Shown: piece after piece, positions 55,496 through 64,000 of the stretch
Position numbering within the stretch: the first letter of the stretch is position 1
Layout: every line of letters begins with the position of its first letter
NCBI GenBank assembly: GCA_024291935.2
Contig: CM044320.1
Span: 33,696,001 to 33,760,000 of the forward strand
Direction: 5' to 3'
DNA: 64,000 nt
DNA from: Okapia johnstoni
Taxonomy: Eukaryota > Chordata > Mammalia > Artiodactyla > Giraffidae
Notes under the pieces: model-generated
What the model saw: the letters and a program-made list of their open reading frames with translations, nothing else
Told to the model about the DNA's origin: nothing
Database searches by the model: none
Program-made: the position numbers and the translations under genes

Positions 55496-56440
55496 TCTAT
55501 GAGATAGTTAAAGCAGTCAAACTTACAGAAACAGAGAGTAGACTAGTGGTTGCTTCTACCTCTTGGCTATTGTGAATAATGTTTTTATGAACATGGGTGT
55601 ACAGATATCTCTTGTGGATCCTGCTTTTAATTCTTTTGGTTATATGCTCAGAAGTGGGGGAGCTGGGTCATATTGGTAGTTCTATGACTAGTTTTTTAAG
55701 AAATGCTGTGCTGTCTTCCATAGTGGCTGTACCACTTTACATCCCTACCAGCAATACAAAGGGTTCTGGTTTCTCCACATACAAACAACACTCGATATTT
55801 TGCTTTGTTTTTCTTGTAGTGCTTGTCCTAATGGGTGTGAGATGATAGCTCGTTGGATTTAAAAAAAAAAAAACTTATTAGAATATAGTTGATTTACCAC
55901 TGTGGTTTTGATTTGCATTTCTTTAATTATTTGTGATACTGTGCATCTTTTCATATGCTTGTTGGCCATTTGTAAATCTGCTTTGAAGAAATGTCAAGTC
56001 CGTTGCTCATTTTTCAATCAGAATATTTTTTTGCGACTGAGAGTTGTAGGAATTCTTTGTATTTTGGATACTACCCCCTTACCAGATATATGATTTGTAA
56101 GTATTTTCTCTCATTCTGTAGGTTGCCATGTCACTGTTAATTGTTTCTTTTGAGCGCTGAAGGTTTTAAGTTGATGCAGTTTCCTTTATCTATTTTAACT
56201 TTTGTTGTCTATGTTTTTGGTGCCTGTTTACATCTCAGTTGCTGAAGCACATATCCAATCTATTTGGGAAAGAAATTTATTACAAATTTTAAAGACCACA
56301 GAGACATGAATTTTGAAAACTTTAGGAAATTTCTTGAAATAGGTAGTAAGAAAATTATATTTACTAATCATTACTTAGCAAACATGAGCTAACTTACACA
56401 ATTATATAGGAAAAAATGGGACAAAGAAGAATCATACAGA

Positions 56441-58812
56441 TGGTTTTTGCCTTTTTATCAAATCAGCCACTTTATGTCTTCTGGTTGGAGCATTTAGTCC
56501 ATTGACATTTAAAGTAATTATTGACAAGTATGTACTTATTGCCATTTGTTACTCTATACTTGTTTTCTGGTTGGTTTTGTCATTTTCTCTTCTTTTTGTT
56601 TCTTTTTTGTGGCTTAATGATTTTCTTATTGACATCCTTTCTCTCTAGTTTTTGATTTGTGATACCATGGGGTTCATAGATATTGAATTAGAAGTATATT
56701 TACTTGTTTTAAACTGTAGTCATTTCAGCTCAAACACATTCTAAAGGATCTACATTTTTCACTCCCCTCCCATATGTTTTGTGTTTTTGATGTATTTTAT
56801 ATCTTCATGTTTATCCCTTCACTGTTTATTGTATTTATAGTTGATTTTTACAATTTTTTTCTTTTAATTTTTTTGTCTTTTAATCTTTTTACTAGCTTAT
56901 TTAAGTGGTTGACCCACAGTCTTTTTACTACATGTTTGCCTTTACTACTGGGGTTTTCCCTTTCCTATAGAGTCTTACTTCTTGATACAGTTTTTTCTTC
57001 TCCACTTAGAGAAGATCCTTTACCATTCTTTTTAGGGTACATTTAGTATTGATGGACTCTTAGATTTTGCTTGTCTGAGTTTTTTAAATCTCTTCTTCAA
57101 TTCTGAATGACAATCTTGACAGGTAGAGTATCCTAGGTGGCATAATGTGTTTTGATTTCCATTATTCTTTTCCAGATCACTTGTAATTTCCTGCAGGTTT
57201 CAAACCATAATTTCATCAAATACATTTGACCCCTTTCTCTCTTCTCCTTCTGGGACCCCTATAATGTGAATGTTGGTATTCTAGATGTTGTCACAGCGGT
57301 CCCTTAAAATGTTCTGTTTTTAAAATTTGGGGTGTTTTTGGTTTTTTTTTTGCTGTTCCCATTGGGTGATTTCCATTATTCTATCTTCCAGATCACTTGT
57401 GTTCTTCTGTATCACCTAGTCTGCTTTTAATTCCTAGTGTGTTTTCCATTTCAGTTATTATATTCTTCAGTTTGTTTTTTTTTTAAATATTTTCTAGTTC
57501 CTTATTGAAATTTTCAATGTGCTCATCTCTTTTCCCTAGTTCAGTTAGCATTCTTATTACTACTGCTTTAAACTCTGAAATTATTTATTTTTTTGATTAA
57601 TTAATTTCAGTTTTTTCTTTGATCTTTCATTTTACTAATTCCTCTGTCTTCTCATTTTGCTTAGCTTTCTCTTATTCTGTGAAATTGGGGAAAACAGTTA
57701 CCCATCCTGGTCTGGAAGGGGTGTCTTTGTGTGGGAGTGTCCATATACAGTCTGTGTCAGCCCGGTGACTTCGGTGAAGAGCTGGATCTAAAGTGAGTAT
57801 GAGCCATGTCTTCCCCCAGATTGTGCTGGTAGCAATTACCTTGGAAGATGGTGGGGCTGGAGATGAAGGGGCTAGAGCCAGAGCGAGGCGTGAAAAAGGG
57901 CTTCTTTTCTGCTTAGTGGCCAATACCACCCCATTAAGGGCAAGGTGAGTCCCAAGTTTCTGGAGAAGTCCTGAAGGTCAAGTCCAAGCTGGTTGTCATC
58001 TCTCTGAGTGTGTGGTCTTTCTCCTCTCAGCACTGGCACCTTTGCCCCAGAGGGGAGCAGTGCTGGAACAAGGGAGGCTGGAGCAGGCACCCAGTGTGAA
58101 CTGGGACCCACACAGGGGTGGTTCTGGCACACCAGTTCAACATTGCTCCTAATCTGCTGCCTCCACATGTGCCAGGATTGATTGCTCTCACCCGGTTCAG
58201 ATTCTGTGCCAGGCCTGAGCTAGCGTCATCCTCCATAGCTGTGCACTCTGCTTTGGCCCAGCTGCCTTAACCCTCGTGTTGAGCAATGCCATGGAGCACA
58301 GCGGGGCCAGAATGGGTGTTTAGCTGGGGCTGGGGCAGGGGTTGGGTAGTCACAGGAAACTTCCATTCCGCTTCCTCTGCCTTGTTTTGGGAGTAAGCCA
58401 GAGCATGTGTGCTCTTCATGAATGAACAGGTTTCTTACAGCCTCACTGTCAGTTCTACTGGTTTTCAAACCACCTAAGGAGACGCATCCTCCAGTGTTGG
58501 ACCCCAGGGTTGAATGCCCAATAAAGCAGTTTGAACTGCTCTCTCCCCAGGAAGGATCTCCGAACTTGTGTGATCCTCCTACACTTTTGTGTCCCCTCCT
58601 AAGGACACAAGTTCCTAATGTGATCGCTTCTCTTCCTTCCTGTTCCACTACATGTGGATCTTTCTCACGGTCTTGGTTGTAGAAGGGTCTTTCTGCCAGT
58701 TTCCCATTTGTTTTCAGTGAGACTTGCTCCACATGTAGATGTATTTTTGAAGTGTTTGTGGGGGAAAGGTGAGCTCTGGTTCCTCCTACTCTGCCATCTT
58801 GATCTTCTATTT
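56441..58812 (-). mobile_element. L1, 5' half, antisense
   Basis: GGTTGGAGCATTTAGTCCATT and CATTTAAAGTAATTATTGAC are inverted ORF2; GGACCCCTATAATGTGAATG and TTCCAGATCACTTGTGTTC are inverted ORF1; the GC-richer 57670-58812, ending CTACTCTGCCATCTTGATC, is the inverted 5'UTR. Much of ORF2 is missing between this and the 3' half at 54700-56222, with about 220 bp of unassigned sequence in the gap; the two may be one copy with a deletion. Confidence 0.75.
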
Positions 58813-59408
58813 AATTTTTAATGACCAAGAAACCAAGAATTTTTTAAAAAGAGTATCATATCTCAAACTAGGAATGAAAATTTCAAAAATAGGAGGGGGA
58901 AAAAGTTTTAAAATACTGTCCTACTTTCAGTGATTGTCATAAACCAAAGTGATAAAAAAAGATTGAATAAATAAATAAAAGGGGTGATATCATTATTAAT
59001 AAGATATCTACCTGATATTTTATAACAAATGAGAAACATGGCCACTCAAGCCCCTACCTAGAATCTGACTTTCATTTTAACTCTAGATTTTTGTGTGTTC
59101 ACATAGATACAATTCTGGTGATTTTATTAAATTTATTAAGTTGGACATTATTAAGGATTACAGAAAAAAAAACTGGTCCTTAAAAATCATAGCAGCAGTT
59201 GCTATGAAAATGCAGGTTTGCAAAACATTTTAAGGCTTAATGTTTTTCACTTTCAGATATGTGTATGCACAGGAATATCTGTTCAAGAAACTAAATCCAG
59301 CCTTTTTCTAACAGAGAAACATACTATATGGTGCAAAACCTTGTAAAGAACTGACTTTTAAAATATAACGTGGAAATAGATTCATCAAAACAAATGTAAA
59401 ACTCTACA
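58813..59408. other. intergenic, unassigned
   Basis: AT-rich; no exon or repeat recognised. Confidence 0.45.
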
Positions 59409-59592
59409 ATGGTTCTAAATATTTGGTACTAAGTAACATCAGCATCACCTGGGAGCTTATCAGAATGCAAACTCACAGGCCTACCCCAGGCCTGCTAGTT
59501 TAGCAACTGATTTAGGAATGAGGCCAGGCAATCTGTGCTCTACCAGACTTTCCAGATGATTCTGATACATGCTAAGGGTCAAGCATTATTAC
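59409..59592. mobile_element. MER5A-like hAT MITE
   Basis: CATCAGCATCACCTGGGAGC, CTACCCCAGGCCTGCTAG and CCAGATGATTCTGATACATG show the inverted-repeat layout of MER5A/MER20-type non-autonomous hAT elements. Confidence 0.65.
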
Positions 59593-59636
59593 TCTATTTC
59601 ACATGTGCTATTAGTTTGATCTATCTTACCTAGACT

Positions 59637-59841
59637 CTTGGGTTTCCCAGGTGGCACCGTGGTAAAGAATCTGCTTGCCAATTCAGCAGACATGGATTTG
59701 ATCCCTGGCTTGTGAATATCCCCAGGAGAAAAAAATGGCAACTGACTCCAGTATTCTTGCCTGGGAAATCCCACAGAGTGTGGTGGGCTGCAGTCCATGG
59801 GCTTACAAAAGTGTCGGACACGACTGAGCGACTGAATAACA
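59637..59841 (+). mobile_element. Bov-tA SINE
   Basis: GGGTTTCCCAGGTGGCACCG head to GGACACGACTGAGCGACTG. The duplication ACCTAGACT lies at 59628-59636 and 59842-59850. Confidence 0.88.
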
Positions 59842-59850
59842 ACCTAGACT

Positions 59851-60597
59851 ATTTGAGGCATCTCATTCTGTGTGATCTTGATAATCATGGAATTTCCCCA
59901 CACTTGAGCAAAATACAGAGGCTGTTTTCAAATATAACATCTAATGAGCAATCAGAAATGACCCACGCTCTGTAGCAAAAGAGAGTACAGAGGTTGTCTT
60001 TTTATTTTTAGAGCACAAAAAGATTTGCTAGCACTTTCAGGAAAACAAACCAGCTATAAAAGATCCATTCTCTTACCCTTAGATTTTGATGATTAGTTTA
60101 TAAATAACAAATCAAAGGGAAAAATTACAGGATAAGAGAATAGTATAGCTATGAAATTGACTAATTATCTGAGCCAGCCTGAGAAGGAAATACTATAGCT
60201 ATTCGCCAGCTATGAAAACAATCCAAACTTGTATAAATAGAAAGAGGACATTTTAAAAAGCGGAGGCTGACCCCAAGCCTTATAAATAAGAGGGCATCTT
60301 TGCTCTAGAGATTAAAGGGCCATCCCACCCCCGGGGCAGACTCAGTGGCTGAGCCTCTGTAGGAGGCTGTCTGCTATATAGAGCTTGCATCTGGTACCTG
60401 GGCCAGGGTAGGTAGCTTAAAGGCTCTCGTCACAGCCACAACCTTCTGAGGGGTTTCTAAAAATCTAACCCCCTTTCATAGACCTTCACATTCACCCTCT
60501 AGGTAGTGCGAATGGGGCTGAAAAACTGAGTTCCCTAACCAGGCATTTAAAAAAAATCCTGGGTAGTGTTTCCATCTAGGGAGACACTTCACAGTAT
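59851..60597. other. intergenic, unassigned; TATA-like boxes
   Basis: Two TATAAATA motifs occur at about 60233 and 60281, with CCCACCCCCGGGGCAGA near 60325. This could be an LTR or chance; no ORF or splice context supports a gene. Confidence 0.3.
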
Positions 60598-60735
60598 GAC
60601 ATTCTCTCTAGAGTAGAGTTTCTGTATCTTATCACTACTGGCATTTTAGGGGGGGTTATTTTTTGCTGTGGAAGGGTGTAGGGTGCTCGGTAGCACCTCT
60701 GGCCTATACCCACTAGATACCAATAGCAACCCCTA
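60598..60735. mobile_element. hAT-Charlie-type MITE, left part
   Basis: CTACTGGCATTTTAGGGGG, GTGTAGGGTGCTCGGTAGCA and CCTATACCCACTAGATACCA follow a common MER-type consensus (MER3/MER58-like; name not certain). Continues at 60973-61070 (GATAACCAAAAGATGTTTCT, GATGTTGCCAATTGTCCTT, AGTTGAGGACCACTGAT). Confidence 0.6.
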
Positions 60736-60961
60736 TGCATGAGTTCTAAGTCACTTCAATCATGTCCAAATCTTTGTGACCCCATGCACTATATACCCCG
60801 CCAGACTCCTCGGTCCTTCGGGTTCTCCAGGTAAGAATACTGAAGTGGGTTGCCATTTCCTCCTCCAAGGAACCTTCCCAAGCCAGAGATCAAACCCAAG
60901 TCTCTTATGTCTCCTGCATTGGCAGACAGGTTCTTTGCCACTAGTGTCACCTGGGAAGCCC
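60736..60961 (-). mobile_element. Bov-tA SINE splitting a MITE
   Basis: Inverted; CTAAGTCACTTCAATCATG to TAGTGTCACCTGGGAAGCCC. AGCAACCCCTA (60725-60735) and AGCAACCTCTA (60962-60972) are the target duplication. Confidence 0.88.
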
Positions 60962-60972
60962 AGCAACCTCTA

Positions 60973-61070
60973 CAGTGATAACCAAAAGATGTTTCTAGAT
61001 GTTGCCAATTGTCCTTTGGAGGAAGGAGCATAAAATCCCTCCTCTTTCTCCCAAGTTGAGGACCACTGAT
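60973..61070. mobile_element. hAT-Charlie-type MITE, right part
   Basis: The second half of the MITE begun at 60598; its inverted terminus reads GTTGAGGACCACTG. Confidence 0.6.
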
Positions 61071-61239
61071 CTAGAGAGATCATTTCCCCTTTTATATTAA
61101 AAGTGTAAAAAATTACCCTTCCTGTTCTTTATCTTAATTAAAACCACCACTCCTTTGATTCCTCTTGTTCTTCTTTATTTATCCTCACCACTCATGCATC
61201 CTCCCCTCGTTCTCAAAACACACCAAGTCTTTACTTCCT

Positions 61240-62130
61240 TCAAGGCTGTATATTGTCACCCTGTAATTTAACTTAGATGCAGAGTACATTATGAGAAACG
61301 CTGGACTGGAGGAAGCACAAGCTGGAATCAAGATTGCCAGGAGAAATATCAATCACTTCAGATATGCAAATGACACCACCCTTATTTCAGAAAGTGAAGA
61401 AGAACTAAAGAGCCTCTTGATGAAAGTGAAAGAGGAGAGTGAAAAAGTTGGCTTAAAGCTCAACATTCAGAAAACGAAGATCAGGGCATCTGGGCCCATC
61501 ACTTCATGGCAAATAGATGGGGAAACAGTGGAAACAGTGTCAGACTTTATTTTTCTGGGCTCCAAAATCACTGCAGATGGTGATTGCAGCCATGAAATTA
61601 AAAGACGCTTACTCCTTGGAAGGAAAGTTATGACCAACCTAGACACATATTAAAAAGCAGAGACATTACTTTGCCAACAAAGGTCCATCTAGTCAAGGCT
61701 ATGATTTTTCCAGTGGTCATGTATGGATGTGAGAGTTGAACTATAAAGAAAGCTGAGTGACAAAGAATTGATGCTTTTGAACTGTGGTGTTGGAGAAGAC
61801 TCTTGAGAGTCCCTTGGACTGCAAGGAGATCCAACCAGTCCATCCTAAAGGAGATCAGTCCTAGGTGTTCATTGGAGGGACTGATGTTGAAGCTGAAACT
61901 CCAATACTTTGGCCACCTGATGCGAAGAGCTGACTCATTTGAAAAGACCCTGATGCTGGGAAAGATTGAAGGCAGGAGGAGAAGGGGACGACAGAGGATG
62001 AGATGGTTAGATGGCATCATGGACTCGATGGACATGGGTTTGGGTGGACTCTGGGAGGCCTGGCGTGCTGTGGTTCATGGGGTCGCAAAGAGTCAGACAC
62101 AACTGAGCAACTGAACTGAACTGAACCGAA
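61240..62130 (+). mobile_element. BovB LINE, 0.9-kb 3' part
   Basis: Sense BovB. A 120-codon stretch (61291-61653) reads RNAGLEEAQAGIKIARRNIN and motif C as YANDTTL (Asp lost), then VSDFIFLGSKITADGDCSHE. The C-terminal 103 codons (61803-62114) are also open (RVPWTARRSNQSILKEISP). Ends ACTGAACTGAACTGAACCG. Confidence 0.9.
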
Positions 62131-62755
62131 ATCTGGACTAGTCTTCAACGTTATCATTTCACCTACTCTTAATCAGTGGTCAATGCCCTTAACTGACGGT
62201 CCCCAGCTCTGGATCAATTCAGCTCTCTGTTGACCCCACGTCTACACTAGAGCTAACAAATACCACTTGGGAAAATCATTGGTCTGCATAAATTCGTGGT
62301 CTCCCAATCATGAGCTCAGTGAGGCAGCCTAGGGTTCTTCTTCACCCACCTCCATCTACCTCGTCTATCCTCACCTTGAGTGGGAAGTTCATACAAACAT
62401 TGGAAAGGTATTCAACATGAACAACCACGAAAAGGTTGTTTGGGTTTGGCCTTATTAATACTGCAGATTGAAGAATGGAACATGTTGAGGGGTGGTAGAG
62501 AGTGTTGTATTACTGTAAGGAGTGATCCACTGAATGGAACCACACTCACCCAACGCAATGAGCCAGGAACAGTCCTTTCGCAGCCCTGAGCCTGAGGGGC
62601 ACATTCAGGATGGATCTAACAGGAGAGGAGAGGGATAGGGAAAAAAGTGAGGTGGGGCTAGAGAAAGAAGCCAGAGAGAAAAAGAGCTACTGGATGAGCC
62701 TCAGGCTAACTCTGTGTAAGTTTATGACCAGACAGGCCAAATAAAGTTTTACTCC
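62131..62755. other. intergenic, unassigned
   Basis: No repeat or exon identified. A purine-rich stretch (AACAGGAGAGGAGAGGGATAGG) lies at 62618-62640. Confidence 0.4.
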
Positions 62756-62838
62756 ATCTATTTCATAATGTATACCTAAATCAAAATATCACATTGTATA
62801 CCTTAAATATATACAGTTTTCATCAATCATATGTCAAG
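62756..62838 (+). mobile_element. L1 3'-tail fragment
   Basis: ATTTCATAATGTATACCTAAA and CACATTGTATACCTTAAATA are typical of L1 3'UTR ends. Confidence 0.45.
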
Positions 62839-63649
62839 AAAACTAGAAAGAATTATTGTAAACACTAAGAAAAAAACAAATAGAAAATCACGTTTACAGT
62901 GCTACATGTATAACAAACATTTTTTTTTAACCTAAAAAGTGTGCCTCTATTTGTTAATATCCTGAGTCAGGATCAAGGGATTTTTGAGGGGGTCCATTAC
63001 CTGGAGTTCTGCAGAAACCATGCCTATGATTTACCATTTATGTTGTCCAATTTGAATTTGTTTAGGTGAAGCAATCTGAGTGGAAAAATCCAACTAGATT
63101 TTTTTTTTGTCCTAATATTTAAAGTTGCCTTACCCACACCTACTTTAACCAAAAAAAAAGGAAAAGAGAAACACATTTTCATATTTTTTCCCAAAGCCTA
63201 GCTTTCATAAAAAGAACGATTTTAGTCTCCTTCTATCATTTCACATCATCCAGTTCAGTGAGTACAACTGACATGAACAGGTCACAGAGGAAAGACATCC
63301 TTTGGCAGACAGTCTGTGCTCAGGGCTCCTGCCACACTCTACATCCTTCCATGGAGCCCACTTGTTCACCCACGTGCACAGCAGTCCCTCCCTATCTAAA
63401 CAGAGAAGGACTTCTCCTCTTGGTCCAAAGAGCCCCTCTCCTGGACTCCACATCTACTCTCCCAACACTGTAGGAACCTCAGTCTGTCTCCTCTTTTGTT
63501 TTTAACATCCTCCTCTTTTCTACCTCTTCCCTTGGGCATTTCAACCTACTCTATTGACTCTTGTTAACAAAACAATCATCCTTAGGCCCGTGTCATCCTC
63601 TGCCCAACTCTCCGTAGCTTGCCTGCAGTCCCATGCTACCTGCCTTCAC
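62839..63649. other. intergenic, unassigned
   Basis: AT-rich to 63240, then pyrimidine-rich. Short open frames here lack any family resemblance. Confidence 0.4.
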
Positions 63650-63868
63650 TTAATCACCTCCAGAGTACTTCTTGTCTCACACACCTTGCTGAATGTTTCA
63701 TCAAGGTGACCAGCGACCTCCTCGCTGTATCTAGCGTTTCTTTCTTTTGTAATATTTGTCACCAAAGACCCTTCCCTCCCCTTTTTGAATCTTCCTTCCT
63801 CAGCTTCTTTGACACCTTACTCCTGGTTTCCCCCTCAGCTCTCTGGCCATTCAAACGCTGGAATTCCT
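63650..63868 (+). repeat. CR1/L2-like LINE fragment (RT region)
   Basis: CATCAAGGTGACCAGCGACCTC followed by CTTCTTTGACACCTTACTCC and GGTTTCCCCCTCAGCTCTCT resembles the RT-domain sequence of L2/CR1 LINEs (VTSDLL, then SWFSSYLSG-like). Very diverged. Confidence 0.4.
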
Positions 63869-63873
63869 TCAAG

Positions 63874-64000
63874 CTGCAGCCATGAAATTAAAAGATGCTT
63901 GCTCCTTGGAAGAAAAGCCGTGAAGCTGAGGAAGGCAGTCACCATCTACAGTGATTTTGGAGCCCCCCAAGATACAGTCTGTTTCCATTGTTTCCCCATC
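63874..64000. mobile_element. BovB LINE fragments in opposed orientation, cut by window end
   Basis: 63874-63922 is sense BovB (GCAGCCATGAAATTAAAAGA); from about 63936 the sequence is antisense BovB (CAGTCACCATCTACAGTGAT to the end). The two pieces are neighbours in the consensus and meet head to head. Confidence 0.75.

Larger units (their letters stand above)
54700..56222 (-). mobile_element. L1, 3' half, antisense
   Basis: In + reading: CTTAACCATTTTTAAGTGTA, TTGGCTATTGTGAATAATG, CCATAGTGGCTGTACCAC, GTGGTTTTGATTTGCATTT and CAGATATATGATTTGTAAG, the order of an inverted L1 3'UTR and ORF2 end. Interrupted by SINE material at 54968 and 55436. Confidence 0.8.

Noticed and set aside
57670..58732. 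Open frames of 85-168 codons on the minus strand with Pro/Ser/Gly-rich products
   Set aside because: This is inverted L1 5'UTR ending in the typical CTACTCTGCCATCTTGATC; no splice context or conserved domain.
36897..64000. Exons of the next gene expected downstream of BMAL2 in mammals (SMCO2)
   Set aside because: No frame with coiled-coil or transmembrane character outside repeats and no convincing splice-bounded exon was found; in human the gap between the two genes is larger than the space available here.

Overview
This is mammalian nuclear DNA from a ruminant, most likely a bovid. The diagnosis rests on repeats found only or mainly in ruminants: BovB (RTE-type LINE), its derivatives Bov-A2 and Bov-tA, ruminant L1 copies with a characteristic 3' end, and tRNA-Glu-derived SINEs. 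Older mammalian repeats (MIR, L2, MLT1-like LTR, MER5A-like and other hAT MITEs) lie beneath them. I cannot decide between cattle, sheep, goat or a relative from this sequence alone.

The only host gene I can support is the 3' half of BMAL2 (ARNTL2), a bHLH-PAS circadian transcription factor, on the + strand. Eight coding exons are present (11431-11671, 12142-12248, 12405-12555, 15886-15944, 17125-17233, 27808-27883, 29513-29621, 32240-32376). All have AG/GT borders and join in one open frame of 328 complete codons plus the stop. They encode the end of the inter-PAS linker, the whole PAS-B domain, the C-terminal linker and the terminal transactivation segment. Positions 1-11430 lie in an upstream intron. 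A repeat-poor stretch of about 4.2 kb after the stop is the likely 3'UTR, with a candidate poly(A) signal at 36549. From about 36.6 kb to the end I see no host gene.

Most of the rest is transposable elements, often nested. From left to right: a four-layer nest (MIR, MLT1-like LTR, BovB, Bov-A2; 0.75-2.36 kb); antisense BovB copies at 6.0-8.1, 9.9-10.4 and 14.2-15.4 kb; a sense BovB at 17.6-18.6 kb; a 5.8-kb L1 with 11-bp target duplications at 20.06-25.88 kb; an L1 3' end carrying a perfect 40-bp palindrome at 30.45 kb; a BovB interrupted by a processed retrocopy at 38.65-39.07 kb; a dead mariner of Hsmar1 type at 40.59-41.84 kb; a nearly complete fossil L1 at 41.9-49.6 kb; a BovB with an inverted 5' end at 49.86-51.76 kb; an insertion made only of A-rich tail at 51.94 kb; and antisense L1 sequence at 54.7-58.8 kb.

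I found no undescribed multi-gene system. The most useful leads are: about 1 kb of inverted BovB sequence flanking BMAL2 exons whose loss or circularisation would keep frame; the BovB 5' inversion; the tail-only insertion; and the unidentified retrocopy. Exon borders are base-precise by splice rules. Borders supported by a target-site duplication should be near exact; other repeat borders are estimates, good to about 10-30 bases. Repeat names come from recognition, not from a database search.
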